DNA of 64,000 nucleotides from JAXGXJ01 sp050943595 (GCA_050943595.1 JBMNPM010000006.1:62001-126000); one strand, 5' to 3'. Counted from the first letter of the stretch, positions 1 through 9,243 are shown. Numbers and translations: made by a program. The notes: generated by a model from the sequence alone, not told the origin.

Positions 1-1442
1 ACCAAGCCCAACAGCACTAGGTTCCCGCCCACGAGTGCGATGATGGCCCACAGCGCCTGCGCTCCAAAAAACGCCGGGGCCAAGAAAGCGAGGACGGCCA
101 ACCGGCCGGTGCAGGGCACGAACGGTGTGAGCAGCATGGTGAGCAGACGATCGCGGCGGTCTTCGATGATGCGCGTGCCCAATACGGCGGGAACGTTGCA
201 GCCGAACCCCAGTACGAGCGGCATACACGACTTGCCATGTAGACCCATCCAGTGCATATAGCGGTCCATCACGTAAGCGGTACGAGCCATGTATCCTACG
301 TCCTCGAGAAGCCCTAATGCGGCGAAAAAGATGACGAGAATGGGCACGAAAGACAAGACCGTACCGGCACCGGCCACCGCCCCGTCTACGATCAACCCTG
401 ATAGCCATGCCGGTGCCCAGCTCAACGCCCGGCGCAAGAGATCTGAGAATCCACCCCCGATGAGTTCGCTGAGCGCCCCTGAAGCCGGACCAGCCACGGA
501 ATAGGTGATGTAGAACAGCACTCCCAGGGCAGCGATCACCACCAGTAGCCCCCAGAAGGGATGTGTCGCCACCCGATCGATGCGGTCGGTGATAGCCGGA
601 GCACCGGCGCGCGGCCGCACGACCGCCGCTCGGACCATCCTCGCCACCCAGTCGTATCGACCACCGGCGATGTCGAGGTAGGCATCTTCGTGCTGGGACA
701 GCAGCTCATAGATTGATGGCCATACTTCGGGTGCGGTCTTCTCCACCACGGCGGCGATGTCCGCGTCACCCTCGAGAAGCTTGAGGGCTACCCACCTCGC
801 CGGGTAGACCTCCGGCAGCCGGCCGGTCAGCAGTCCTTCGATCTGGTCCAGGACGGGACGATGCTTCTCCCGGATGGTGGGCCGGTTGGGATGTGAATCA
901 CCTTGCCCCTCCGCCGCCGCGACCGCTGCGGCAACAAGCCCACCCAAGCCCCGACGTTTGCTGGCGACGAGTTCCACCACCGGGAGACCCAGGGCCGCCT
1001 CCAACACCCCCGCCTCAACGTGGATCCCGTGAGCCTCAGCCACATCCACCATGTTGAGACCTACCACCACCGGCACATGGAGATTAAGCAGTTCGCCCAC
1101 CAGGTACAGGTTGCGCTCCAGACTCGAGGCGTTGACGATGGCTATGAGGGCATCCGGCGGATCCATCAGGAGACAATCCCGCGCCACCCGTTCCTCATCA
1201 GAGCCCGAGGTCAGACTGTACGTACCGGGCAGATCAACGATCTCCACCCTGCGGCCCTCATGCATGAAGTGGCCGGTCTTCCGCTCCACCGTTTTGCCGG
1301 GCCAGTTACCCACGTGCTGATTGAGCCCGGTGAGAGCATTAAAGATGGTGCTCTTCCCTACATTGGGCTGGCCGGCCAATCCAATACGTAGGGACGCAGT
1401 CGACACGGGAAGCGGCGCAGGCGAGGCGGCCGTCTGCGTCAT
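1..1442 (-). CDS. feoB: FeoB ferrous iron transporter (3' end beyond window)
   Basis: FeoB imports Fe(II) through the cytoplasmic membrane, gated by its N-terminal G domain. Translating the minus strand from an ATG at 1442 gives about 480 residues, open to the window edge. G1 is GQPNVGKST, with DLPGTYSL as G3 and NMVD as G4. The later part has hydrophobic segments and the FeoB signature GFGCNVPA, followed by TPFVPCTGR. The start lies 10 bp after the feoA stop, so the two are co-transcribed with the dtxR-like gene upstream. The C-terminal Gate and remaining membrane segments are outside the window. The family call is certain; only the 3' end is unseen. Confidence 0.96.
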   Translation of the reverse strand, partial: MTQTAASPAPLPVSTASLRIGLAGQPNVGKSTIFNALTGLNQHVGNWPGKTVERKTGHFMHEGRRVEIVDLPGTYSLTSGSDEERVARDCLLMDPPDALIAIVNASSLERNLYLVGELLNLHVPVVVGLNMVDVAEAHGIHVEAGVLEAALGLPVVELVASKRRGLGGLVAAAVAAAEGQGDSHPNRPTIREKHRPVLDQIEGLLTGRLPEVYPARWVALKLLEGDADIAAVVEKTAPEVWPSIYELLSQHEDAYLDIAGGRYDWVARMVRAAVVRPRAGAPAITDRIDRVATHPFWGLLVVIAALGVLFYITYSVAGPASGALSELIGGGFSDLLRRALSWAPAWLSGLIVDGAVAGAGTVLSFVPILVIFFAALGLLEDVGYMARTAYVMDRYMHWMGLHGKSCMPLVLGFGCNVPAVLGTRIIEDRRDRLLTMLLTPFVPCTGRLAVLAFLAPAFFGAQALWAIIALVGGNLVLLGL

Positions 1443-1452
1443 CGTCGGTCTC

Positions 1453-1737
1453 TTACTCAGCTGATACGGACGACGACAGGCCGGCCATCGCCGGCACCGC
1501 GGACGCTTCTGTGAGATCGGTCTCCACGATCACCCGCTCGGCCTGCCCTCTCCCCAAGGCAATACGTGCACCATGCGCCTCGACAATGAGCGGACCCCGC
1601 CCCCGATTGTGTACCACACGCACCTCGGACCCCGGAGTGAGGCCCAGGGCTATAAGCCGGCGGGCCAAGCCGCCGTGTCGAGGCAATGCGACCACCAGGG
1701 CCTGTTGTCCAACTGCAAGTGCAGCCAAGGTGATCAT
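1453..1737 (-). CDS. feoA: FeoA, SH3-like partner of FeoB
   Basis: A 94-residue cytoplasmic FeoA. It has the SH3-like core of the family, including the segment GGLARRLIALGLTPGSEV and the later GPLIVEAHGARIALGRGQA. FeoA acts with FeoB in Fe(II) uptake, though its exact role is unsettled. It overlaps the upstream regulator by four bases (ATGA type) and lies 10 bp before feoB. The length is normal for the family, with a short extra C-terminal tail of low complexity. Confidence 0.93.
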   Translation of the reverse strand: MITLAALAVGQQALVVALPRHGGLARRLIALGLTPGSEVRVVHNRGRGPLIVEAHGARIALGRGQAERVIVETDLTEASAVPAMAGLSSSVSAE

Positions 1738-2132
1738 GGCCGTTCCCCCTCAGGTAGCGTATTGGCATACGCGATGAAATGAGCTAACACATCCGGCTCC
1801 AAGACGTGCTCCAGCCTACAGGCCGCAGCCTCCGCCCTATCCGCCGGGACGGAGAGGACACCGGTCAGAAAATCCCGGATAGCTAGGTGTCGTCTCTCCA
1901 CCTCTCGGGCTATACGAGCACCCTCCGCAGTGAGCGTCGCATGCCCGTAGCGGGCATGCGAGACGAGACCTCGTCCGGCCAGATTCTTAAGCGCACCGGT
2001 CACCGAGGGGCGCGATACGTGTAATTCCGCCGCGATCTGGCTGACCCGGGCTACACGGGACTCGCGCTCCAAGCGGAGAATAGCTTCGAGGTAATCCTCG
2101 AGACTGGCGCTCAGCGTATCTGACTGCTCCAC
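1734..2132 (-). CDS. DtxR/MntR-family metal-dependent repressor
   Basis: A 132-residue protein with the N-terminal winged helix of the DtxR family (LEDYLEAILRLERE, then SQIAAELHVSRPSVTGALKNL). A dimerisation and metal-binding domain follows, with RHLAIRDFLTGVL and LEHVLEPDVLAHF. There is no C-terminal SH3 domain, so it resembles the short MntR/SirR type. It is first in the operon with feoA and feoB, overlapping feoA by 4 bp. An inverted repeat just upstream looks like its own binding site, so it probably represses the operon when Fe(II) is replete. Iron rather than manganese as the effector is inferred from the neighbours. Confidence 0.92.
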   Translation of the reverse strand: MEQSDTLSASLEDYLEAILRLERESRVARVSQIAAELHVSRPSVTGALKNLAGRGLVSHARYGHATLTAEGARIAREVERRHLAIRDFLTGVLSVPADRAEAAACRLEHVLEPDVLAHFIAYANTLPEGERP

Positions 2133-2152
2133 CTCGCCGTCCTCCCCCAGAA

Positions 2153-2189
2153 GTTAGGTGAGACTATTTTAGTGGCTCTCTCCTAACCT
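2153..2189. promoter_or_regulatory. Putative DtxR-type operator upstream of dtxR-feoAB
   Basis: The interval upstream of the regulator carries GTTAGGTGAGACTATTTTAG followed by CTCTCCTAACC. The arms GTTAGG and CCTAAC (2153-2158 and 2182-2187) are inverted. The left part resembles the DtxR/IdeR half-site TTAGGTTAG. It lies 21-57 bp before the start codon, where a repressor would cover the promoter. The call rests on the motif and position only. Confidence 0.55.
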
Positions 2190-2219
2190 GACAACCTGGT
2201 CCCACTCCGCGATGCGAAG

Positions 2220-3806
2220 TTACTTCTGCAGCCTGAGCTTCACCTCGTTGACCTCATCGGCTGTCAATCCACTCGTGTCATCTCCGCAGGGAGGCAGTTG
2301 GTGCTCGGCATCAGGATGGCCGCGGACCAATGATACGACTGCTCCTGCTATCCCCAATCCGACGGCCACAAGCATAGCAGTCCGATACCCCTGCGAAAAC
2401 GACGAGGCAGCCGCCTCACTGACCCCCTCGCCCAGGAAGAGGACACGTCCCCCGGTGGGCCCCAAGCTTGAGGCAGCAATAGCGCCCAAGAGCCCCACGG
2501 ACATGATCTGTCCAACCGAACGCATCGTCCCCAGGAATCCGGACGCCAGACTAAGCTGGGATCGTTTGACCGAGCCCATCACTGAGGACGTGTTCGGCGA
2601 ACTGAAGGCGGCCATACCCACTCCGACCGTAGCCAGAGCCAAGAGCACCCGCCCCGGTTGAGCCCCGGTGGGCAAAAAACCCAATTGCGCCACGCCCGCA
2701 GCGATCACCACCATACCTGTTGTGGCCAACATGCGCGAGCCGACCCGGTCGGAGAGGTGGCCGAACAAGGGCGACAAAAGGACCATGAAGATAGGCTGGG
2801 TCAGGAGGAAGAGCCCGGCCCGCTGAGCAGAGTGCCCCTCGACCACCTGGAGAAACACAGCCGTGAATATGGTGACGCCATGCACAGCCGCATAGTTGAG
2901 AAGGGTCGCGAAGGTACCGGCGGCAAAGACACGGTTCCTACGCACCAGATCGAGATCGAGGACGGGGTTGGCCACACGGTTCTCGACCAACCCAAATGCG
3001 ACCAGCAAGACGACGAACATCGCCAACAGACCGATCGTACGCGCGTCCGTCCAGCCCCAAAACGGGACCAAGGTCAAAGGTATCAGCAACGCCGCCAGTG
3101 CAAGGCCCAGTAGGAGGGCACCTGGCCAATCCACAGCCCGTCCGGGATCCGAAGTCGGGCCGACGACGGGGTGTGCTGTAAGCGACTCCCGGCGTATGGC
3201 CTCATGGTCCCGCCGTTCAACCTTGAGCAAGGACCAGCCGGCAGCCAAAGTCACGATGGCCACGGGCACGTTGATGAGAAAGATCCAGCGCCAATCGACA
3301 TGGGTGACGATCAGGCCCCCCAAGGGTGGGCCGGCCATAAGACCGAGATAACCGGCCATGACACTAAACCCCAGAGCACGTCCCCTGCCCTGCGGCGGAA
3401 AGACGGACGTTACAAGGGCCGACGTGGTGGCAGCCATAAGAGCGGATCCCGCCCCCTGGAAGGCCCGCGCTGTGATCAAGAGAGGACCGTTGAACGAAAA
3501 GGCACAGGCCAGCGAGAGGATGGCGAACACAGCCATGCCGCCCAGATAGAAGCGCACGTGTCCGCGGGCATCGGCAAGACGGCCTGCGGGGATAAGCACA
3601 ATGCTCAAGACCAGCAGGTAGGCGGCCTGCACCCAAAGCGCTTCTGAATAACTCATGTGCAGGGAAGGACTGAGAACGGGAAGCGCCACCGAAACAATGG
3701 TGGAGTCCAGGGTACCCATGAACATCCCAACGGAAGTGAGCCCCAGAACCTTCCAGCGATGGCGTTGGAGTTCGGTCTCCCGGGGTGTATGCGCGGGCCT
3801 GTCCAA
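2220..3806 (-). CDS. DHA2 (EmrB/QacA) family MFS drug:H+ antiporter
   Basis: A 528-residue membrane protein of the 14-helix DHA2 branch of the major facilitator superfamily. The first helix carries TLDSTIVSVALPVL, the usual DHA2 motif (LD-TIVNVALP). The loop 2-3 motif is GRLADARG and motif C is seen in GYLGLMAGPPLGG. Such proteins export cationic drugs or dyes in exchange for protons; the substrate here cannot be told. It follows degV by 39 bp and may be the last gene of the leu transcript. The dtxR operator lies between it and the next gene, so a separate promoter starts there. Confidence 0.9.
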   Translation of the reverse strand: MDRPAHTPRETELQRHRWKVLGLTSVGMFMGTLDSTIVSVALPVLSPSLHMSYSEALWVQAAYLLVLSIVLIPAGRLADARGHVRFYLGGMAVFAILSLACAFSFNGPLLITARAFQGAGSALMAATTSALVTSVFPPQGRGRALGFSVMAGYLGLMAGPPLGGLIVTHVDWRWIFLINVPVAIVTLAAGWSLLKVERRDHEAIRRESLTAHPVVGPTSDPGRAVDWPGALLLGLALAALLIPLTLVPFWGWTDARTIGLLAMFVVLLVAFGLVENRVANPVLDLDLVRRNRVFAAGTFATLLNYAAVHGVTIFTAVFLQVVEGHSAQRAGLFLLTQPIFMVLLSPLFGHLSDRVGSRMLATTGMVVIAAGVAQLGFLPTGAQPGRVLLALATVGVGMAAFSSPNTSSVMGSVKRSQLSLASGFLGTMRSVGQIMSVGLLGAIAASSLGPTGGRVLFLGEGVSEAAASSFSQGYRTAMLVAVGLGIAGAVVSLVRGHPDAEHQLPPCGDDTSGLTADEVNEVKLRLQK

Positions 3807-3845
3807 GTTCCTACGCCGGCGGACGTAACGGTCTGCGCCGCCGCC

Positions 3846-4703
3846 TCATTCTTGGATGAAACCGATACCCACCGCACCCGGTCCGATATACGTACCGATC
3901 ACCGAGCCCACAATACTAGGCGGACGCAGATGGATGCGCCGGTCGGTGATCTCAGCCAGCAGGTCTCTCAGGTGCTCCATCACGGGAAGGTTGAGCCCGT
4001 GGGACAGGTTGGCATAGACATCGCTCCCGGGCTCCGTCCGCTCAAGGAGTCCACCCCGCATCGTTTCCACCGCCTGCCGCAATCCTCGCACCTTCTTGTA
4101 CACATCGGCCACGCCGTCTTTGATTTCCAAGACCGGCTTGACATTGAGGATGGTCCCTACAAGGTGGGACGCTCTGCCGATGCGCCCCCCCTTGTAGAGA
4201 TAATCGAGAGTCGTGGGTAGGAAGAGGAACGTCTTGTTGGCGTGGAAGTAATCGATGTAGGCATCGAACTCCTCCTCGGGCGTCCCCCGGTCTATCCGCT
4301 CCATCAGACGATCGACCAGCAACGCTATCCCCCCCGTTGCCAGACGGGAATCGATGACCTTCACACCGTCAAACTGCCCAGCGATCATCGCAGCCGTCTG
4401 ATGGGTCCCACTGAAGTCGCCGCTCAGGTGAACGGAATAGACACGGGCGTAGCGCTCCAGTAAACGACCGTAGAGCTCCGTCCACACACCGGGAGCCGGC
4501 TGAGACGTGGTGGGCAGCTTCGGAGCGGCAGCTAGTTTCTGGTAGAAGAGCTCCGGACTCAACTCAACCCAGTCGAGGTACGATTCTTCCCCGAAGAACA
4601 CCGTGAGCGGCACCAACGTCAGATTCGGGTCGGAAGCCAGATTATCGGGAAGATCGGCGGTCGAATCCACCACCAGGGCCGTCGTCGAACGGTCGATGAT
4701 CAC
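3846..4703 (-). CDS. DegV family fatty-acid-binding protein
   Basis: A 285-residue DegV protein. The N terminus has VVDSTADLPDNL, the family's opening motif. The middle has TSQPAPGVW and SVHLSGDFSGTHQTA, where the conserved TSQ and SG-GT contact the fatty acid carboxylate. The C-terminal domain ends with GPGAVGIGF. Related FakB proteins present fatty acids to the kinase FakA for entry into phospholipids, but no fakA is visible here. The start is a GTG. It lies 15 bp after leuB and is probably co-transcribed with it. Confidence 0.93.
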   Translation of the reverse strand: MIIDRSTTALVVDSTADLPDNLASDPNLTLVPLTVFFGEESYLDWVELSPELFYQKLAAAPKLPTTSQPAPGVWTELYGRLLERYARVYSVHLSGDFSGTHQTAAMIAGQFDGVKVIDSRLATGGIALLVDRLMERIDRGTPEEEFDAYIDYFHANKTFLFLPTTLDYLYKGGRIGRASHLVGTILNVKPVLEIKDGVADVYKKVRGLRQAVETMRGGLLERTEPGSDVYANLSHGLNLPVMEHLRDLLAEITDRRIHLRPPSIVGSVIGTYIGPGAVGIGFIQE

Positions 4704-4718
4704 AGCCGCGCCGCCATC

Positions 4719-5798
4719 TCAGCCTCGAGTGACCGACTTGGCCACTATGTCACCCACCGCATCCGTCCCCATGCCCATCTGACCTGCAGTCATGGACTTC
4801 ATCCGGCCGACGGCCTCGGTTATGCCCTTCTCGATTGACGCAGCAGCCCGGCCCTCCCCCAGATGCTCCAGCATCATCTGCACGGCTCCGATAGCTGCCA
4901 GCGGGTTGATAGCATTCTTGCCCGTCCAATCGGGTGCTGTGCCACCGATGGGCTCGAACATGCTCACGCCCTCCGGATTGATATTCCCACCCGCAGCTAT
5001 ACCCAGACCGCCCTGCGTGATGGCACCCAGATCGGTGACGATATCCCCGAACATGTTCTCAACCACCATGACGTCAAACATCTCCGGGCTGGCAACCATG
5101 TAAAGGCAGGTGGCATCGACATGGTAGTACTCGCGCTTGATATCCGGGTACTCCGCACCCATCTCAGCAAAGACCCGGTTCCAAAGTTTGTACATGTGGG
5201 TAAGTACGTTCGACTTGCCGATCAATGCCAATGTGTTCTCCGGGCCCACGCCCCGCGCCTTCTTGCCGTATTTGCGCGTGTACTCGAAGGCGTAACGCAG
5301 ACACCGTGACACCTGGTCGTAGGTGTAGACCATCTCCTGGATGGCAACCTCATCCTTGGTGCCCACTCGAGCGTTGCCACCCAGATTCGTGTACATGCCA
5401 CCGCTATTCTCGCGGATGACACAGTAGTCGATATCCTTGGGACCCTTGCCCTTGATGGGCGTCTCAACCCCAGGGATCAAACGCACAGGACGCAGATTGA
5501 TGTACTGGTCGAGGGCAAAACGGGCCTTGAGCAAGACACCCTGCTCAAGGATGCCAGGCGCGACCTGCGGATGGCCGATGGCTCCCAGGATGATGGCCTG
5601 GTGCTCACGGAGCTCATCCAGAGCCGCATCGGGCAATGTCTCGCCCGTGCGCATATAGCGCTCACCACCGAAGTCGTAGGTGCTAAGCGTGTAGGTGAAC
5701 CCCTGCTGGGCGGCTGCGGCCTCAAGGACCTTCAGCCCCTCGGCCACGACCTCCGGACCGGTACCATCTCCAGGGATGACGGCAATCTTGTACTCCAT
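4719..5798 (-). CDS. leuB: 3-isopropylmalate dehydrogenase (LeuB type)
   Basis: A 359-residue NAD-dependent beta-decarboxylating dehydrogenase catalysing the third step of leucine synthesis. Family marks are IPGDGTGPEVV at the start, the substrate-binding segment VIRENSGGMYTNLGG, and the metal and NAD region MFGDIVTDLGAITQGGLGIA. GGTAPDWTGKNAINPLAAIG follows near the C terminus. Isocitrate and tartrate dehydrogenases look similar; the leuC and leuD neighbours decide for leucine. I chose the ATG at 5798 because AAAGGAC lies just upstream. A longer reading from a codon at 5831 has no such site. Confidence 0.93.
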   Translation of the reverse strand: MEYKIAVIPGDGTGPEVVAEGLKVLEAAAAQQGFTYTLSTYDFGGERYMRTGETLPDAALDELREHQAIILGAIGHPQVAPGILEQGVLLKARFALDQYINLRPVRLIPGVETPIKGKGPKDIDYCVIRENSGGMYTNLGGNARVGTKDEVAIQEMVYTYDQVSRCLRYAFEYTRKYGKKARGVGPENTLALIGKSNVLTHMYKLWNRVFAEMGAEYPDIKREYYHVDATCLYMVASPEMFDVMVVENMFGDIVTDLGAITQGGLGIAAGGNINPEGVSMFEPIGGTAPDWTGKNAINPLAAIGAVQMMLEHLGEGRAAASIEKGITEAVGRMKSMTAGQMGMGTDAVGDIVAKSVTRG

Positions 5799-5839
5799 GT
5801 TCGTCCTTTCTGCTCCAGGGCCTCGCAGCAACGTGGTAC

Positions 5840-6340
5840 TCAGACGGCTGCAGCCTGTGTCTTCAAATAGGGCAACAGACCACCCGCCGCGACCAGTTCG
5901 CGCATAAAGGCCGGTAGAGGTTGGGCCCGATAGGTGACGTCGGTGGTCAGGTCAACGATCTCACCCGTGGCCAGTTCGACAGTCAACTCATCCCCCTCTT
6001 TGATGCCATCCACCGCTTCTGGAGCCACTAGTATAGGCAAACCGGTATTGAGGGCATTCCGGTAGAAGATACGGGCAAAACTCTTGGCTATCACCACCGA
6101 CACGCCCGCGCCTTTAAGGGCGATGGGAGCATGCTCGCGGCTGGACCCACAGCCAAAGTTCTCGTGGGCCACCACGATATCACCAGGCCGCACTTTGCTC
6201 GGGAAGGTGGGATCGGCATCTTCCATCACGTGTTGGGCTAGTTCGGCGGCCGTCTTCATATTCAGGTAGCGGGCCGGGATGATGAGGTCGGTGTCGATGT
6301 CACGCCCGAAGGTCCAGGCGCGTCCACGTAGAGCCGTCAC
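5840..6340 (-). CDS. leuD: 3-isopropylmalate dehydratase small subunit
   Basis: A 166-residue swivel-domain subunit of the short LeuD type found in archaea and many anaerobes. The signature ENFGCGSSREHAPIALKGAG forms part of the active site, and the N terminus DIDTDLIIPARYLN is typical. With LeuC it isomerises 2- to 3-isopropylmalate. Its start overlaps the leuC stop by 4 bp, so the two are translationally coupled. A 41 bp gap separates it from leuB. Confidence 0.95.
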   Translation of the reverse strand: MTALRGRAWTFGRDIDTDLIIPARYLNMKTAAELAQHVMEDADPTFPSKVRPGDIVVAHENFGCGSSREHAPIALKGAGVSVVIAKSFARIFYRNALNTGLPILVAPEAVDGIKEGDELTVELATGEIVDLTTDVTYRAQPLPAFMRELVAAGGLLPYLKTQAAAV

Positions 6341-7614
6341 GGCTGCCTCCTTCCGCCTATCTGGTCCGGTGTTGCGATGTGGCCGGCCAGCGCGCTGGCG
6401 GCCGCCACGTACGGACCGGCCAAGAAGACCTCCGAGCCCGGATGCCCCATACGGCCGACGAAATTGCGGTTCGTCGTGGAGACGGCCCGTTCACCCTCAG
6501 CCAGTACACCCATATGCCCACCCAAGCAGGGCCCGCAGGTGGGAGCCGAAACGGCAGCTTCAGCCTCCAGGAACACATCGAAAAGACCCTCGTCGTTGGC
6601 CTGCTTCCATACGGCCTGGGTGGCCGGGATCACGATACAGCGCACGTCCTTGTGCACCTTGTGACCACGCAGGACCTCCGCCGCCTGCCGTAGATCTTCG
6701 ATACGCCCGTTGGTGCAGCTGCCGATGACCACCTGATCGATCCTGACGTCGCTCAACTCATCGGCCGGCTGGGTGTTCGATGGTAGATGAGGCTTGGCCA
6801 CCATTAGAGGGATCTCGTCCGCCCGCCACTCATAGGTCTTCTCGTAGACCGCGTCAGGATCGGAAGTGACGTAACGCGGCTCGCGGTGAAAACGCCCCTC
6901 CACATAGGCCTTGGTGATGTCGTCCGGAGCGATGATGCCGTTCTTGCCTCCGGCCTCGATAGCCATATTGCAGATAGTAAAGCGCGAATCCATGGACAGA
7001 CCGCGGATGGTCGAACCGGTGAACTCCATGGCCTTGTACAGGGCCCCGTCCACGCCGATCTGGCCGACAGTGAAGAGAATGATGTCCTTGCCCGTTACGT
7101 AGCGGCCTAGTTCTCCTTCGAAGTTGAAGCGATGACTCTCGGGCACCCGAAACCAGGCTTCGCCGGTTGCCATAGCCCCAGCCAGGTCGGTGGAGCCTAC
7201 GCCCGTAGAGAAGGCCCCCAGAGCGCCGTACGTGCAGGTGTGCGAGTCTGCGCCGATAACCGCGTCACCGGGCCCCACCAACCCCTGCTCGGGCAGAAAG
7301 GCGTGCTCCACGCCCACGCGACCTACGTCATAGAAGTGCGTCAGCCTGTACTTCTTGCTGAACTCGCGCATCTGCTTGACTAGACCCGCCGACTTGATGT
7401 CCTTGTTCGGCGTAAAGTGATCAGGGATGAGAACGATCTTTTCTGCGTCGAACACGCGATCGAACCCGGCCTTCTCGAACTCATCGATAGCAACCGGGGC
7501 AGTGACGTCGTTACCCAGACAGAGATCGAGCCTAGCCATGATGAGGTCACCCGGCACCACAGATTCTCTACCGGCTGCTTTGGCCAGGATCTTCTCGGTC
7601 ATGGTCATAGCCAT
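6337..7614 (-). CDS. leuC: 3-isopropylmalate dehydratase large subunit
   Basis: A 425-residue aconitase-family catalytic subunit holding the [4Fe-4S] cluster. Cluster cysteines are in GSCTNGRIEDLR and in PTCGPCLGGHMG, and the substrate region GADSHTCTYGALGAF is present. It matches the short LeuC form that pairs with short LeuD. The ATG at 7614 is preceded by GGGGG at 8 bp spacing, which I prefer over an upstream TTG at 7629. It leads the leuCDB operon, with a promoter at 7710-7739. Confidence 0.95.
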   Translation of the reverse strand: MAMTMTEKILAKAAGRESVVPGDLIMARLDLCLGNDVTAPVAIDEFEKAGFDRVFDAEKIVLIPDHFTPNKDIKSAGLVKQMREFSKKYRLTHFYDVGRVGVEHAFLPEQGLVGPGDAVIGADSHTCTYGALGAFSTGVGSTDLAGAMATGEAWFRVPESHRFNFEGELGRYVTGKDIILFTVGQIGVDGALYKAMEFTGSTIRGLSMDSRFTICNMAIEAGGKNGIIAPDDITKAYVEGRFHREPRYVTSDPDAVYEKTYEWRADEIPLMVAKPHLPSNTQPADELSDVRIDQVVIGSCTNGRIEDLRQAAEVLRGHKVHKDVRCIVIPATQAVWKQANDEGLFDVFLEAEAAVSAPTCGPCLGGHMGVLAEGERAVSTTNRNFVGRMGHPGSEVFLAGPYVAAASALAGHIATPDQIGGRRQP

Positions 7615-7709
7615 ACCATGTACCCCCAATCGTCGTGGCTTGCTGAGGAGAGGATTGCGACACGCATATACCCCGGCCGGAGCAGCCGATGGATACAGGC
7701 GGGCGGTGT

Positions 7710-7739
7710 ATTGTAGTGTACCCCCTAGAGCTTACGCAA
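7710..7739 (-). promoter_or_regulatory. Predicted promoter of leuCDB
   Basis: On the minus strand, TTGCGT (7739-7734) and TACAAT (7715-7710) are separated by 18 bp, a good fit to a housekeeping sigma promoter. The start point would be near 7703, giving a leader of about 90 nt before leuC. I saw no T-box or leader peptide in it. Confidence 0.5.
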
Positions 7740-7870
7740 CCGGGGCACTTCAGACACCCGACCCGCGTAACTCAGGGACATGACCACGACGTCTTCAGCC
7801 ACCTCCTGCCGCGTTGCGGCGACGCCATCCACGGGGCTCCAGCAGCCTCCCAACTGGACGGAGTGCTCTT

Positions 7871-9124
7871 CTACCACAATCCCACCGAACGGACGATGGC
7901 CGCCGCGTATCCCTGGATTTTGCTCCCGTACTCGGAACCCGGAGCCCACTTGCCGCTCAAGTCGAAGACGGTGCGCACGTTGCCCCTGTGCACCGAGCCG
8001 TCCGGCTGCCCGAAGTGACGAGGGTCACCCGGCGTGGTGATGGGACCGTCAACCGGCTGCTGCACCATGACGCAGTAGGGGTCGGACATGTGCTTGGGAT
8101 AGAGGTACCACGCCAGGTGGACGTACTGCGCAATCACCCCGAGCTCGGCCGTAGCGAAAGAGTGTCCCGGGACACCACCACCGATGGCACCGATGCCGGC
8201 CATATTATTCTGTTCCGGCATGACATCACCACCGAATTGCCCATAGCCCGTCTCGTGGATCATCTGCGCCCACGCCATGTCGGCCCTGATGCCAAAGCGC
8301 TCGCCGTAGGTCACGTATAGCTTGGCCAAGGTAGTGAGCGAAACGGTGAACCTGCCGTCTCCCTTACCACGTGCCCTGAACATGTCAACCAAGTCGGTGG
8401 AATCGCCCAAGAAACGACCGTTCATACCCGCCGGATCAGTCCCCATGACGTTGAACAGTACCGCAGCCGCCTGGCCACGTGTGGCCTTCGCCCACGGCGA
8501 CATCGAGCCAATCCTAGTACCCGCCGGAGCAAGGTCGCGCAGGAGACCGTTGTATTGCGCCACCCGGGCCACGACTCCATGAGAAGGATCGAAGACGCCC
8601 CAAGCCGACTTGTACGAGGCCGGTGGAACAACCAGCGGGCTCAAGGCGCCCCGAGTGGCTATCGTGATCACCTGTGCCAGCGTGATGGGCGCCGTCGGTT
8701 TGAAGATGGGCCCCTTGGCGCCGACGTATCCGATTACCAGCTTCTCGCGCTGAGCCGCCGCCACGTAGTTGTCGGGATACAAGGAGTCCGCTCCGCTCCG
8801 TTGCACATCGATAAAGCTACACACATCGGCCTCACTCACAGCGATGCGCATAGCCTCCACCGCCATCTTGGCGAACTGCTGCCGTGTGACCGGATCGTCG
8901 GGACGAAACGTGCCGTCGTTGTACCCTTCCAACACCCCCAACTGCGCCATTGTCTCGATTTGGACATGATAAGCATGCGACGACGGCACATCGACGAACC
9001 CAGCCGTTCGTGCCTGGGCAGAAGGAGCAAGACTCAGCGAGACGGCCACTGCCGTCACGACCAAGGCGAATAACCCCACCGACCGTGCGATCCCGGCCCT
9101 GCTGATAAGAACGGATAGCAACAT
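7871..9124 (-). CDS. SLH-anchored cell-wall glucosaminidase-like protein
   Basis: About 417 residues. An N-terminal signal peptide ends near APSAQA. Three SLH repeats follow: FVDVPSSHAYHVQIETMAQL with GYNDGTFRPDDPVTRQQFAKM, then two more degenerate copies ending near ATRGQAAAVLFNVM. The C-terminal part resembles mannosyl-glycoprotein endo-beta-N-acetylglucosaminidase-like lysozyme domains: AWAQMIHETGYGQFGGDVMPEQNNMAGIGA, with the ET-GYG catalytic glutamate segment. It probably binds the secondary wall polymer and cuts peptidoglycan. The start is uncertain: an ATG at 9142, or the ATG at 9124 that follows GGGGGAG closely. Its leader holds a tandem repeat. Confidence 0.85.
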   Translation of the reverse strand: MLLSVLISRAGIARSVGLFALVVTAVAVSLSLAPSAQARTAGFVDVPSSHAYHVQIETMAQLGVLEGYNDGTFRPDDPVTRQQFAKMAVEAMRIAVSEADVCSFIDVQRSGADSLYPDNYVAAAQREKLVIGYVGAKGPIFKPTAPITLAQVITIATRGALSPLVVPPASYKSAWGVFDPSHGVVARVAQYNGLLRDLAPAGTRIGSMSPWAKATRGQAAAVLFNVMGTDPAGMNGRFLGDSTDLVDMFRARGKGDGRFTVSLTTLAKLYVTYGERFGIRADMAWAQMIHETGYGQFGGDVMPEQNNMAGIGAIGGGVPGHSFATAELGVIAQYVHLAWYLYPKHMSDPYCVMVQQPVDGPITTPGDPRHFGQPDGSVHRGNVRTVFDLSGKWAPGSEYGSKIQGYAAAIVRSVGLW

Positions 9125-9164
9125 ATCTCCCCCAAAAAGCATGTGAGGCTTTCGCAGCTCCGAT

Positions 9165-9190
9165 TACTAGTAGCTTCTACTAGTAGCTTC
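9165..9190. repeat. Tandem 13-bp repeat in leader of SLH hydrolase gene
   Basis: TACTAGTAGCTTC occurs twice head to tail (9165-9177 and 9178-9190), about 40 bp upstream of the gene. Each unit contains CTAGTAG, so the copies can fold on each other. The function is unknown. Confidence 0.85.
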
Positions 9191-9243
9191 TTTGCAGCCT
9201 CCTCAAGCCCTCCCGAAGAAATCGGACTCCGGGCACAACTAAA

